Shown: one piece after another, positions 7,104-16,885 of the stretch
How the letters are laid out: each line of letters starts with the position of its first letter
Numbering within the stretch: the stretch's first letter is position 1
Origin: Streptomyces seoulensis
Lineage (GTDB): Bacteria > Actinomycetota > Actinomycetes > Streptomycetales > Streptomycetaceae
Assembly: GCA_013364255.1 (NCBI GenBank)
Contig: CP054936.1
Coordinates: forward strand, 5,660,353-5,724,352
Length of the DNA: 64,000 nucleotides
Direction: 5' to 3'
Notes under the pieces: model-generated
Told to the model about the DNA's origin: nothing
Database searches by the model: none
Seen by the model: only the letters and a program-made list of their open reading frames with translations
Position numbers and translations under genes: made by a program

Positions 7104-8387
7104 ATGGCACCGTACGAATCCGACGGCAGCAGGGACGTCGAGGAGACCGACGTCCCGCACTCGCGGCGGCGCAAGGCCGCCCGCTACGCCGTACCGGCAG
7201 CGGTGGTGGGGGTGGCGGCGGCGACCATCGGGCTCGTCCCGGCGCTCGCCGACTCCGGCGACCCCGACCTGCCGAAGATCACCGCACAGCAACTCGTGCA
7301 GAAAATCGCCGAGTCGGACGTCGAGCAACTGTCCGGCACCGTGCGGATCAACACCGACCTGGGCCTGCCGGACCTCGGCGGACTGGAGAGCGGGCTCACC
7401 TCCGGCGCGGCCGGGGACGGCTCCGGATCGTCCGCCGACCCGTCCGCCAAGCTGACCGAACTGGCCTCCGGCACCCACACCCTGCGCGTGGCCGCCGACG
7501 GGCCGGACCGGCAGAAGGTCTCGGTGATCGAGAGCGCCGCCGAGTACAGCCTGATCCACAACGGCGAGGACGTCTGGGGCTACGACAGCAAGTCCGACGC
7601 GGTCTACCACGAGACCGCCGACACCGCCGAGACCGCTGGCACCGCCGCCCAGGACGGCGCCCGGCACGGGCGGCAGGGCCTCGGCCAGGCGCCCGCCACG
7701 CCCAAGGACTTCGCCGAGCAGGCCCTGAAGGCGGTCGACGACACCACGTCGGTCACGGTCGACGGCACCGCCCAGGTGGCCGGGCGGGACGCCTACAAGC
7801 TGGTCGTCAAGCCCCAGCACGCCTCCGGCACCACGGTCGGCGTGATCAGCGTCGCGGTGGACGCCAAGACGGGGCTCCCGCTGAAGTTCACGCTCACCCC
7901 GGCGAGCGGCGGGGCCGCCGTCCTGGACGTCGGCTTCACCCGGATCAGCTTCGCCGAGCCGGCCGCGGGCACCTTCGACTTCACCCCGCCCAAGGGCGCG
8001 AAGATCACCGAGGGCAAGGACGCCGGGGGCGCGAAGGGCGCGGACGGCAAGGCGCGGGAGCACTCCGGCGACGTGCCGCAGGGGTTCGGCCCGGGCGCGG
8101 GTCTGCTCGGGGGCGGCGGCGCGGACGGCGCGAAGGTCCTCGGCAAGGGCTGGAACTCCATCGCCACTTACGACACCGGCCAGAAGGGCGGCATCCCGTC
8201 GTCCTCCGCGGGCGGTGACCTCGGCGGCTTCCTCGGCTCGTTCGGCGACAAGGTGTCCGGCACGTTCGGCAAGGGCACGGTCTTCTCCACCCGCCTGATC
8301 AACGCCCTGATCACGGACGACGGCAAGGTCTACGTCGGCGCGGTCACCAAGGACGCGCTGGTGAAGGCGGCCGACGCCGCACACTGA
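7104..8387 (+). CDS. Exported LolA/RseB-like protein
   Basis: A 427-residue protein with an N-terminal membrane or signal segment at about residues 28-50 (AVPAAVVGVAAATIGLVPAL). The exported domain looks like the LolA/MucB-RseB half-barrel fold, with segments such as LRVAADGPDRQKVSVIE and GLPLKFTL. A Gly- and Lys-rich linker follows at about 300-345. Members bind lipids or act as anti-sigma partners; which applies here is unknown. The ATG at 7104 has GGAGGT nine bases upstream. Upstream in-frame starts lack this and would add an Arg-rich tail. It is followed after 36 bp by an ABC transporter, so the three genes are probably one operon. Confidence 0.75.
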   Translation: MAPYESDGSRDVEETDVPHSRRRKAARYAVPAAVVGVAAATIGLVPALADSGDPDLPKITAQQLVQKIAESDVEQLSGTVRINTDLGLPDLGGLESGLTSGAAGDGSGSSADPSAKLTELASGTHTLRVAADGPDRQKVSVIESAAEYSLIHNGEDVWGYDSKSDAVYHETADTAETAGTAAQDGARHGRQGLGQAPATPKDFAEQALKAVDDTTSVTVDGTAQVAGRDAYKLVVKPQHASGTTVGVISVAVDAKTGLPLKFTLTPASGGAAVLDVGFTRISFAEPAAGTFDFTPPKGAKITEGKDAGGAKGADGKAREHSGDVPQGFGPGAGLLGGGGADGAKVLGKGWNSIATYDTGQKGGIPSSSAGGDLGGFLGSFGDKVSGTFGKGTVFSTRLINALITDDGKVYVGAVTKDALVKAADAAH

Positions 8388-8423
8388 CCCGGCCGACGCC
8401 GCCCGACCGAATCGAGGAAGCCG

Positions 8424-9419
8424 ATGGACGAGGCGGCCGCCGCCACGGAAACGCCCCCGCCCGCCTCGTCTCCCCAGGAGGCGGGCGAGGAGGGCGCCAT
8501 CCGCACCCGCGCGCTCACCAAGCGCTACCGCGGCGGACAGCTCGCCGTGGACGGTCTCGACCTGACCGTCCCGGCGGGCAGCGTCTTCGGCTTCCTCGGC
8601 CCGAACGGCTCCGGCAAGACCACCACCATCCGCATGCTGATGGGGCTCATCGAGCCCACCTCCGGCACGGCGCGGGTGCTCGGCCGGCCCATGCCCCGCC
8701 ACACCCGCACCGTGCTCCCGCACGTCGGCGCGCTCATCGAGGGACCGGCCCTCTACGGCTTCCTGTCCGGCCGCGACAACCTGCTGCGCCAGGACGCCGC
8801 CGACCCGACCGCCGACCCCCGCACCCGGCGGGCCAGGGTGGCCGCCGCGCTGGACCGGGTGGGCCTGGCGGCCGCCGCAGGCAAGAAGGCCAGGGCCTAC
8901 TCCCTGGGCATGAAGCAGCGCCTGGGCCTGGCCGCCGCCCTGCTCCAGCCGCGCCGACTGCTGGTCCTGGACGAGCCGACCAACGGCCTCGACCCGCAGG
9001 GCATGCGCGAGATCCGCACCCTGGTGCGCGAGCTGGCCTCCGACGGCACCACCGTCTTCCTCTCCTCCCACCTGCTGGACGAGATCGAGCAGGTGTGCAC
9101 GCACGCGGCGGTCATGGCGCGGGGCCGGCTCGTCGTCCAGGGCCCGGTCGCCGACCTGGCCGCCGGGGCGCGCGGCCGGCTGGTGGTGACCACGCCCGAC
9201 CCGGCGGAGGCCGCCCGGGTGCTGAAGGAACAGGGCGCCGGCGACGTCACGGCCGACGGCGACCGGGTGAGCGGCGAGCCGCCGGAGCGCGACCTCGCCG
9301 AGGTGACCGCGGCGCTGGTGACGGCGGGCGTCCGGGTCCGGGGCCTGGGGATCGAACGGGCCTCGCTGGAGGACGCGTTCGTGGCGCTCACGGGGGAGGG
9401 GTTCGATGTCGCGGGCTGA
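8424..9419 (+). CDS. ABC transporter ATP-binding protein
   Basis: A 331-residue ATPase of a type-2 (exporter) ABC system. Walker A is GPNGSGKT at 59-66, the signature is YSLGMKQRL near 163, and Walker B is LLVLDEPTNGLD near 180-190, with the switch histidine in FLSSHLLDE. A C-terminal extension of about 100 residues is typical of drug- or lipid-export ATPases. Its stop overlaps the permease start by 14 bp, so translation is probably coupled. The substrate is unknown. The preceding LolA-like gene suggests a lipid or envelope substrate, but this is inference. Confidence 0.92.
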   Translation: MDEAAAATETPPPASSPQEAGEEGAIRTRALTKRYRGGQLAVDGLDLTVPAGSVFGFLGPNGSGKTTTIRMLMGLIEPTSGTARVLGRPMPRHTRTVLPHVGALIEGPALYGFLSGRDNLLRQDAADPTADPRTRRARVAAALDRVGLAAAAGKKARAYSLGMKQRLGLAAALLQPRRLLVLDEPTNGLDPQGMREIRTLVRELASDGTTVFLSSHLLDEIEQVCTHAAVMARGRLVVQGPVADLAAGARGRLVVTTPDPAEAARVLKEQGAGDVTADGDRVSGEPPERDLAEVTAALVTAGVRVRGLGIERASLEDAFVALTGEGFDVAG

Positions 9420-10344
9420 CACGACGGCGGAACTTCGGGACGAGGGTCCCGTAAGGGGAGTAGGGGCCGTAGGGGAAGCAGCGCCCGTACGGGCCGTGCG
9501 GCCGCTGTGGAGCCTCGGGCTGCTGCGCAACGAACTGCTCACCACCCTGCGCCGCTGGCGCACCCTCGCGCTGCTCGCGGTGCTGGCCGCCGTACCGGTC
9601 CTGATCGGGGTGGCCGTCCGGATCGAGACGGGCGGGGCGGCGGCGCACGGCGGCGGGGACGGCGGCGGCCAGGGCCCGGCGTTTCTCGCGCAGATCACCA
9701 ACAACGGGCTGTTCCTGGTGTTCACCGCGCTGGCCGCGACCCTGCCGGTGTTCCTGCCGCTGGCCGTCGGGGTGGTCGCGGGCGACGCGATCGCCGGCGA
9801 GGCGAGCGCGGGCACCCTGCGCTACCTGCTCGTCGCCCCGGCCGGCCGGACCCGCCTGCTGCTCACCAAGTACGCGACGGTGCTGGCCTTCTGCCTTGTC
9901 GCCACGCTGGTCGTCGCCGTCTCGGCGCTCGCCATGGGCGTGCTGCTCTTCCCGCTCGGCGACCTGACCACCATCTCCGGCACGCGGATCGGTTTCGCCG
10001 AGGGGCTGGGCCGGGCGCTGCTGATCGCCCTCGTCGTCGCCGCGTCGCTGACCGGCCTCGCCGCCCTCGGCCTGTTCGTCTCGACGCTGACCCACAGCGG
10101 CGTCGCGGCGATGGCGACCACCGTGGGCCTGCTGATCACCGCCCAGATCCTCGAACAGGTACCGCAGTTGCACGCGATCCAGCCGTACCTCTTCCCGCAC
10201 TACTGGCTGTCCTTCGCCGACCTCATGCGCGAGCCGGTCTACTGGGACGGCCTGGTGAAGAACCTGGAACTCCAGGCGCTGTACGCGGCGGTGTTCGGCT
10301 CGGCGGCCTGGGCCCGGTTCACGACCAAGGACATCACGGCGTAG
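9406..10344 (+). CDS. ABC transporter permease (ABC-2 family)
   Basis: A 312-residue integral membrane partner of the preceding ATPase. After a basic N-terminal tail come about six hydrophobic segments, beginning with TLALLAVLAAVPVLIGVAV. The pair AGDAIAGEASAGTLRYLLVA is the family signature of ABC-2 permeases. The ATG at 9406 lies inside the end of the ATPase gene. A large periplasmic loop with a Gly/His-rich stretch (AAHGGGDGGG) follows the first membrane segment. Confidence 0.9.
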   Translation: MSRADTTAELRDEGPVRGVGAVGEAAPVRAVRPLWSLGLLRNELLTTLRRWRTLALLAVLAAVPVLIGVAVRIETGGAAAHGGGDGGGQGPAFLAQITNNGLFLVFTALAATLPVFLPLAVGVVAGDAIAGEASAGTLRYLLVAPAGRTRLLLTKYATVLAFCLVATLVVAVSALAMGVLLFPLGDLTTISGTRIGFAEGLGRALLIALVVAASLTGLAALGLFVSTLTHSGVAAMATTVGLLITAQILEQVPQLHAIQPYLFPHYWLSFADLMREPVYWDGLVKNLELQALYAAVFGSAAWARFTTKDITA

Positions 10345-10375
10345 CCCCGCGCGGCGCCGGGAACCCGACGGGGCG

Positions 10376-10981
10376 TCAGCCGAGGCGGCCCGCCGCGCCG
10401 GTGAGGCGGGCCAGCGGTTCGGCCTCGCGCGGCGGGCGGCCGCTCAGGTCGCCGAGACGCCAGTCGGGCACCCACGGGACGCGGTAGACGTCGATGACGG
10501 CCTCGATCGGCCGCACCCGCTGGGCGAGCTGCCGCGGCAGCCGCCCCGGCGCGTCCGCCACCAGCACCACGGCGTCCAGGTCCAGCCCGGCCGGCGCCCC
10601 GCCCCGGCGGAACGTTTCGACGGCCCGTACCGCCGCGTCGAGTCCGGCCGCGTGCGTCCGCGCGACCAGCAGCACCGAGCGCGGCGCGGCCGCCCCGGGC
10701 CAGTCCCGCCCGCAGTCGTGGCCCCCGTACACCGCCGCGAGCGTGGTCACGCCGGCGCCGCCGTGCGTGGCCACCCAGGAGTAGCGCCGGGCCAGCGCGG
10801 ACGGCACGCCCGCGGGCATGCCGACGGCGTGAGCGGGCACTCGTTCCGGTGCGCCGGTGACGGCGTCGGCGACGGCGCCGGTCGCGTTCCCGGTGCCGGG
10901 ACGGGCGCCCGGGTGGGCGTGGGCGTCGGCCACCGGCCCGCGGATCCATATCTCCGGTCCTTGCCGCACGCCACTTCGCAT
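10376..10981 (-). CDS. Conserved actinobacterial protein with a degenerate P-loop (DUF6668-like)
   Basis: A 201-residue protein. The segment WVATHGGAGVTTLAAVYGG aligns by eye with the Walker A of ParA/MinD-type ATPases, but the catalytic lysine position is valine (GGAGVTT). Later segments SVLLVARTHAAGLDAA and LDAVVLVADAPG resemble the following strands of the same fold. It may therefore be a non-hydrolysing relative of a ParA/TadZ-like protein. The ATG at 10981 follows GGGGGGAAC. It is divergent from the Pro-rich TPR-like gene, a pairing that suggests a shared role. The function is unknown and the DUF assignment is from memory. Confidence 0.6.
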   Translation of the reverse strand: MRSGVRQGPEIWIRGPVADAHAHPGARPGTGNATGAVADAVTGAPERVPAHAVGMPAGVPSALARRYSWVATHGGAGVTTLAAVYGGHDCGRDWPGAAAPRSVLLVARTHAAGLDAAVRAVETFRRGGAPAGLDLDAVVLVADAPGRLPRQLAQRVRPIEAVIDVYRVPWVPDWRLGDLSGRPPREAEPLARLTGAAGRLG

Positions 10982-11157
10982 GCCCGTTCCCCCCTCGTCA
11001 TCCCGATGATCGTCGCGCTCGGAACGTTACCCAGGTCACGGGGACGCGGTTCCTGGTGCGAGTCTGTGACGTCGCGGTGACCTGGGAAGCGCAGGCGAGC
11101 GGAGAGACTCGACAGTACGCGCAGGGCCGGATGGCTCGCATCCGAGTGAGGAAGACG

Positions 11158-12504
11158 ATGTCTCGACTGAGCCGCGAGAAGAAGCGGGAAGACAAGCGCG
11201 CCGCACGCGCGGCGGTGTCCGTGGCGGCGCCGATCGCCGTCCACGTGCCCGCGGACGGAGCCGGCTCCGGGGCCGCGGACGGGATCGGCTCCGGACCGGT
11301 GGCCGGGCCCGGCGCGCGGGCCTGGGCCTCGGTCGACGGCGTACGGATCCAGCCGGGCCCCGGCGAGGAGATCCAGCAGGCCGTCCTGAACCACCTGCAC
11401 CGCATCGCCCTCGCCACCGGCCGGCCCGTCCTCGCCACGGTCACCGACGAACGCATCGGCTACGTCGTCCCCCTCCAGGTCAGCGGCGACGGATCCAGCG
11501 CCTTCACCGCCGAGCCCCTGCGCACGGCCCCCGCGCCCGTACCCGCCCCCGCCCCCGCGCTGCCGGCCGCGCCCCGCCCGAGCGGCGCCGTCCGCCTGCG
11601 CAAGCCGTCCCGGGACGGGCAGTCGCCCGAGGACCGGGCCACGCACGTGCTGCGGAAGGTGCCGCAGCCGGCGCGGGGCCCCGAGCCGGCGTTCCCGCCG
11701 CCCGCGACCGCCGAGCCCGCTCCCCTGGGACAGTTCGGCCCGCCGCCGGTGATGGCCCCCGCCTCACCCGAGGCCCCCGGTGTCCCCGGAACCCCGCAGG
11801 CCCCCGCAACCCCGCAGGCCCCCGGCGTGACCGGAACCCCGCAGGCTCCCGCCGCACCCGAGCCGGCCGCCCTCCCTGAAGCGCGCTCACCCCGCCCGGC
11901 CAAGGCCCTCGTCGACCCCGCGGCCTACCTCGACCTCGACCCCGACTCCAAGTACACCCCGCCCCGCGGCTTCGACGCCGTGGCCGAGGCGGTGCTCGGC
12001 GAGGACCCGAGGGACGCCGGGGGCGAGAGCGGCGTCGTCCTGCTCGCCGAACCCCTGGAGCGGGTCAACGAGGCGGTGCGGGCGGGCCGGATCGAGGAGG
12101 CGGCGTCCCTCGCCGCCGACGCCGTCGCGGAAGCCTCCGGCACGCTCGGCCCCGACCACCCCGAGGTGCTGCGGCTGCGCGAACTGTCGGCCTACATCGC
12201 CTACCTGGCCGGCGACCCGCTGCACGCCTTCCGGCTCTCGCTCGACCTGGCCGGCGTCCACCGCCGCACCGGCGACGACGAGGGCGCCTACGGCAACGTA
12301 CGCAGCGCGGCCACGGCCTGGCGCGCGGTCCGCGATCCGGAGCAGGGCCTCGCCCTGGGCCGCGAACTGATCGGACTGTGGAGCGAACTCCTCGCGGCGG
12401 GCGGCCCGGCCACCGAGGACCCGGACGAACTGGAGTCCGCCCGCGCCCGCATGGACCGCCTCACCGAACGGGCCCGCAAACAGGCGACCGAGCCGACGGA
12501 CTGA
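11158..12504 (+). CDS. Protein with Pro/Ala-rich middle and TPR-like C-terminus
   Basis: A 448-residue protein of unknown function. It has a basic N-terminus (SRLSREKKREDKRAAR), then a globular part at about 50-130. A long low-complexity Pro/Ala region at about 130-250 contains repeats such as PGVPGTPQAPATPQAPG. A helical C-terminal region at about 300-440 (AASLAADAVAEASGTLGPDH, LRELSAYIAYLAGD) looks like tetratricopeptide repeats. The ATG at 11158 has TGAGGA upstream; an ATG nine codons earlier is possible. It has no signal peptide. It is divergent from the degenerate P-loop protein, with 176 bp between the starts. Confidence 0.6.
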   Translation: MSRLSREKKREDKRAARAAVSVAAPIAVHVPADGAGSGAADGIGSGPVAGPGARAWASVDGVRIQPGPGEEIQQAVLNHLHRIALATGRPVLATVTDERIGYVVPLQVSGDGSSAFTAEPLRTAPAPVPAPAPALPAAPRPSGAVRLRKPSRDGQSPEDRATHVLRKVPQPARGPEPAFPPPATAEPAPLGQFGPPPVMAPASPEAPGVPGTPQAPATPQAPGVTGTPQAPAAPEPAALPEARSPRPAKALVDPAAYLDLDPDSKYTPPRGFDAVAEAVLGEDPRDAGGESGVVLLAEPLERVNEAVRAGRIEEAASLAADAVAEASGTLGPDHPEVLRLRELSAYIAYLAGDPLHAFRLSLDLAGVHRRTGDDEGAYGNVRSAATAWRAVRDPEQGLALGRELIGLWSELLAAGGPATEDPDELESARARMDRLTERARKQATEPTD

Positions 12505-12537
12505 CCCGGACCGGCGGACACCGGCCGGCCGCCCGCC

Positions 12538-13026
12538 TCAGTGGAGGCAGAACTCGTTGCCCTCCGGGTCCGCCAGCACCACCCACTCCCCGGCCGGCTC
12601 CGTCACGCGCCGCAGCACGCTCGCCCCGAGCCCCTCCAGCCGCTCCAGTTCCGCGGCCCGCCGCTCCTCGCCGGGATGCAGGTCGAGGTGGAGCCGGTTC
12701 TTGCCGGACTTCGGCTCCGGCACCCGCTGGAACAGCAGCCGCCGCCCGAGTCCCGTACCCCGCTCCAGGTCGTACGGGTCCCCGGGATGCCGTACGCCGA
12801 TCAGGTCCCGGAAGGCCGGGCGGCCGTGGAACTCGACGGTGGCCGCGCCCGGCAGCGTGCCGAGTTCCAGCAGCCGCTCGATAAACGCGCTGTTGTCCTC
12901 GACCTCGTAGTGCAGCGCGGCGGCCCAGAAGTCGGCCTGGGCGTGCGGGTCGGCGGCGTCGATGACGAGCTTCCAGTGCACCGGTGCGGGCGCGGGGACG
13001 TCGGGCGTCGCAGGCGTCTGTGTCAT
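12538..13026 (-). CDS. VOC-family (glyoxalase-like) protein
   Basis: A 162-residue protein with two beta-alpha-beta-beta-beta units of the vicinal-oxygen-chelate fold. WKLVIDAADPHAQADFWAAAL opens the first, and KNRLHLDLHP followed by PAGEWVVLADPEGNEFCLH closes the second. The H and E positions of RLHLDL and NEFCLH fit metal-ligand positions, but VOC proteins do many things (dioxygenases, resistance, isomerases) and no specific reaction can be named. It is convergent with the gene before it and followed on the same strand by rarD after 48 bp. Confidence 0.8.
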   Translation of the reverse strand: MTQTPATPDVPAPAPVHWKLVIDAADPHAQADFWAAALHYEVEDNSAFIERLLELGTLPGAATVEFHGRPAFRDLIGVRHPGDPYDLERGTGLGRRLLFQRVPEPKSGKNRLHLDLHPGEERRAAELERLEGLGASVLRRVTEPAGEWVVLADPEGNEFCLH

Positions 13027-13074
13027 GTGCCCCTTTATAGTGCCCGGCCCGTTTATAGGCCCCGGACCGGCCGC

Positions 13075-14118
13075 CTACGCCTCCACGGAATCGGTGCCGG
13101 ACCGGGGAGCGCCCACCGCCCCGGCCGCCTCCACCGCCGTCTCGGCGGGCCCGGCGGCCCCGACCGCCCCGCCCACTCCGGCCCCGGCGCTCCGCGCCCG
13201 CGCCGTCGCCTCCGCCCTGAGCCGGGCCGAGCGGTGGGCCGTGCGCAGGCCGTCCCAGGTCAGCAGCGACAGGGCCAGCCAGACCAGGGCGAAGCCCGCC
13301 CACCGCGCGGGCGGCATCGACTCGTGGAAGTAGACGACGCCCAGCACGAACTGGAAGACCGGGGCGAGGTACTGCAACAGGCCCAGCGTGGACAGCGGCA
13401 CCCGGATCGCGGCGGCGCCGAAGCAGACCAGCGGCAGCGCGGTGACCACGCCGGTGGAGGCGAGCAGCGCCGCGTGCCCGGCGCCCTCGGTCGTGAACGT
13501 CGCCTCGCCGTGCGCGCCCAGCCACAGCAGATAGCCGAGCGCGGGCAGGAACTGCACGGCCGTTTCGGCGGCCAGCGACTCGACACCGCCCAGGTTGACC
13601 TTCTTCTTCACCAGGCCGTACGTGGCGAAGGAGAAGGCGAGGCACAGCGAGATCCACGGCGGCTGGCCGTAGCCGACGGCGAGCACCAGCACGGAGGCCG
13701 CGCCGGTGGCGACCGCCGCCCACTGCACGGGCCGCAGCCGCTCCTTCAGGAGGAGCACGCCCATCGCGATGGTGACCAGCGGGTTGATGAAGTAGCCGAG
13801 GGACGCCTCGACCACATGGCCGCTGTTGACGGCCCATATGTAGACGCCCCAGTTGACGGTGATCACCGCGGCGGCGACCACGATCAGCCCGAGCTTGCGT
13901 GGTTGGCGCAGCAGTTCCCCGGCCCACGCCCAGCGCCGTACGGCGAGCAGGGCCACGATCACGAAGGCGAGCGACCACACCATCCGGTGCGCGAGGATCT
14001 CCGCCGCCCCCGCGGGCTTCAGCAGCGGCCAGAACAGGGGCACCAGGCCCCACATCCCGTAGGCCGCGAAGCCGTTCACCAGTCCTGTGCGCTTCTCGCC
14101 GCGCGACTTCTCGGTCAC
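13075..14118 (-). CDS. rarD: RarD-type EamA-family transporter
   Basis: A 347-residue inner-membrane protein with about ten hydrophobic helices in two EamA halves. The opening GFAAYGMWGLVPLFWPLLK and the segment AAVITVNWGVYIWAVNSGHV are diagnostic of RarD. VYFHESMPPARWAGFALVW lies near the end. The GTG at 14118 has GGAGG six bases upstream; a longer reading adds 18 residues without support. The C-terminus ends in an Ala/Pro/Gly-rich cytoplasmic tail. Transport substrates of RarD proteins are not settled. Confidence 0.88.
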   Translation of the reverse strand: MTEKSRGEKRTGLVNGFAAYGMWGLVPLFWPLLKPAGAAEILAHRMVWSLAFVIVALLAVRRWAWAGELLRQPRKLGLIVVAAAVITVNWGVYIWAVNSGHVVEASLGYFINPLVTIAMGVLLLKERLRPVQWAAVATGAASVLVLAVGYGQPPWISLCLAFSFATYGLVKKKVNLGGVESLAAETAVQFLPALGYLLWLGAHGEATFTTEGAGHAALLASTGVVTALPLVCFGAAAIRVPLSTLGLLQYLAPVFQFVLGVVYFHESMPPARWAGFALVWLALSLLTWDGLRTAHRSARLRAEATARARSAGAGVGGAVGAAGPAETAVEAAGAVGAPRSGTDSVEA

Positions 14119-14297
14119 GGCCCCTCCTTCTCGCCCGGCCCTCTCGCCCGGCTGCGCCCCTGCGGCAAGCAAGAAGGTAACGCCGGACGCCCCCGCCTGT
14201 CATGCCCGTATCGCCATACGGTCATGACAGGCGGGGGTCGCGCATCAGACGGGGCCGCGGACCGGGCCGCGGCACCCGTGCGCCGCGCCGGGGCGGC

Positions 14298-15152
<855 letters not shown>

Positions 15153-15209
15153 GGCTGAATCTCCTTGAGGGGTGGCTTCTGACACTCACCTTAGGAGGTG
15201 CACTAACTG

Positions 15210-15237
15210 TTGGTAAGTACCCACTTTGAAGTAAGGT
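15210..15237 (+). promoter_or_regulatory. HxlR-regulator promoter and likely operator in the divergent region
   Basis: TTGGTA (15210-15215) and TAAGGT (15232-15237) are 16 bases apart. The -10 ends six bases before the ATG at 15244, predicting a leaderless mRNA. GTAAG and AGTAAGG repeats around 15212-15237 could be the binding site for the HxlR protein acting on both promoters. Confidence 0.45.
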
Positions 15238-15243
15238 ACGGGC

Positions 15244-15669
15244 ATGGCAGTAAGCACAGAGGAGGCGGCGGGAGCCGCGCGAAAGAGCGCCGACCCGGCG
15301 CTGTGCCCGTACCGGCTGGTCCTGGAGCACGTCACCAGCCGCTGGGGCGTGCTCGTCCTGATCGAACTGCTCGACCGCCCGCACCGCTTCAGCGAGCTGC
15401 GCCGCGCGATCGGGCGGACGAGCGGCCGGCAGGTCAGCGAGAAGATGCTGACCCAGACGCTGCAGACCCTGGAACGCGACGGTCTGGTGCACCGGGACGC
15501 CAAGCCGGTGATCCCGCCGCGCGTCGACTACTCCCTCACCGGCCTCGGCCGCGAGGCCGCCGAACAGGTGCGCACCCTCGCCCGGTGGACCGAGCACCGC
15601 ATGGCGGACGTCGAACAGGCCCGCCAGGCGTACGACGAGGCCCGGGCCGCGCACAGCGCCCGGGCCTGA
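15244..15669 (+). CDS. HxlR-family winged-helix regulator
   Basis: A 141-residue DNA-binding protein. The HxlR core is clear: SRWGVLVLIELLDRPHRFSE, then the recognition region MLTQTLQTLERDGLVHR. A single cysteine near the N-terminus, C21 in ALCPYRL, sits where QorR/YodB/HypR proteins carry their redox-sensing cysteine. The neighbour gene encodes a quinone-reductase-like enzyme, so it is probably a redox or quinone sensor repressing that gene and itself. Confidence 0.88.
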   Translation: MAVSTEEAAGAARKSADPALCPYRLVLEHVTSRWGVLVLIELLDRPHRFSELRRAIGRTSGRQVSEKMLTQTLQTLERDGLVHRDAKPVIPPRVDYSLTGLGREAAEQVRTLARWTEHRMADVEQARQAYDEARAAHSARA

Positions 15670-15760
15670 CGAACCGCGCACGGCGGACCCGGCGCACGTC
15701 AGCGCACCGCCCGCCCGCAGCGGTGCGCCGTACGTCCACAGCGGTGAGCCGTACGTCCCG

Positions 15761-16885
15761 TCAGCCGACGACCGTCCAGGTGTCGCCGCCGGCCAGCAGG
15801 GCGGCCAGGTCGCCCTTGCCGCGCTGCTCGACCGCGGTGTCGAGCTGGTCGGCCATCAGCGTGTCGTAGACCGGGCGTTCGACGGAGCGCAGGACGCCGA
15901 TCGGGGTCTGGTGCAGGGTGTCCGGGTCGGCCAGCCGGGACAGCGCGAACGCGGTGGTCGGGGAGGCGGCGTGGGCGTCGTGGACGAGGAGGTCGGCCTC
16001 GTTCTCGGGCGTCACGGTGACGACCTCCAGGTCGCCGGTGCGCACGTCGCGCACGACACCGCGGCTGCCGTCGGGCCCGAACCGGATCGGCTGCCCGTGT
16101 TCGAGGCGGATCAGCGCCTCCTCGGCGCGCTGCTTGTCCTTCAGGGCGTCGAAGGCGCCGTCGTTGAAGATGTTGCAGTTCTGGTAGATCTCGATGAGCG
16201 CGGTGCCGGGATGGGCGGCGGCCTGGCGCAGCACCTCGGTCAGGTGCTTGCGGTCGGAGTCGATGGTCCGCGCCACGAAGGACGCCTCCGCGCCCAGCGC
16301 GAGGGAGACCGGGTTGAACGGCGCGTCCAGCGAGCCCATCGGCGTCGACTTGGTGACCTTGCCCAGCTCGGAGGTCGGGGAGTACTGCCCCTTGGTCAGG
16401 CCGTAGATCCGGTTGTTGAACAGCAGGATCTTGAGGTTGACGTTGCGGCGCAGCGCGTGGATGAGGTGGTTGCCGCCGATCGACAGCGCGTCGCCGTCAC
16501 CGGTGACCACCCACACGCTCAGATCGCGCCGCGAGGTCGCCAGGCCCGTCGCGATGGCCGGCGCCCGGCCGTGGATGGAGTGCATCCCATAGGTGTTCAG
16601 GTAGTACGGGAAGCGGGAGGAGCAGCCGATGCCGGAGACGAAGACGATGTTCTCCCGGGCCCGCCCCAGCTCCGGCATGAAGCCCTGCACGGCGGCGAGG
16701 ATGGCGTAGTCGCCGCAGCCCGGACACCAGCGCACTTCCTGGTCGGACTTGAAGTCCTTCATGGACTGCCGGGCCTCGGCCTTGGGCACCAGGGAGAGCG
16801 CCTGGACGGTGTCCGCGCCGGGGGCGGGCGGGGCGGTCGGGATGGACGGGGCGGACGGGGCGGACGGGGCGGATGTCTCAGCCAT
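15761..16885 (-). CDS. korB: 2-oxoglutarate:ferredoxin oxidoreductase, beta subunit
   Basis: A 374-residue TPP-binding subunit that, with KorA, oxidises 2-oxoglutarate to succinyl-CoA and reduces ferredoxin. The iron-sulfur cysteines are seen in RWCPGCGDY (C54, C57) and SGIGCSS (C88), with a further Cys in YQNCN. The TPP motif is GDGDALSIGGNHLIHALRRN followed by LFNNRIYGLTKGQYSPT. The N-terminal 25 residues are an SAP-rich low-complexity tail encoded by 9-bp repeats. The ATG at 16885 overlaps the korA stop by 8 bp, so the two are translationally coupled in the order korA-korB. Confidence 0.95.
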   Translation of the reverse strand: MAETSAPSAPSAPSIPTAPPAPGADTVQALSLVPKAEARQSMKDFKSDQEVRWCPGCGDYAILAAVQGFMPELGRARENIVFVSGIGCSSRFPYYLNTYGMHSIHGRAPAIATGLATSRRDLSVWVVTGDGDALSIGGNHLIHALRRNVNLKILLFNNRIYGLTKGQYSPTSELGKVTKSTPMGSLDAPFNPVSLALGAEASFVARTIDSDRKHLTEVLRQAAAHPGTALIEIYQNCNIFNDGAFDALKDKQRAEEALIRLEHGQPIRFGPDGSRGVVRDVRTGDLEVVTVTPENEADLLVHDAHAASPTTAFALSRLADPDTLHQTPIGVLRSVERPVYDTLMADQLDTAVEQRGKGDLAALLAGGDTWTVVG

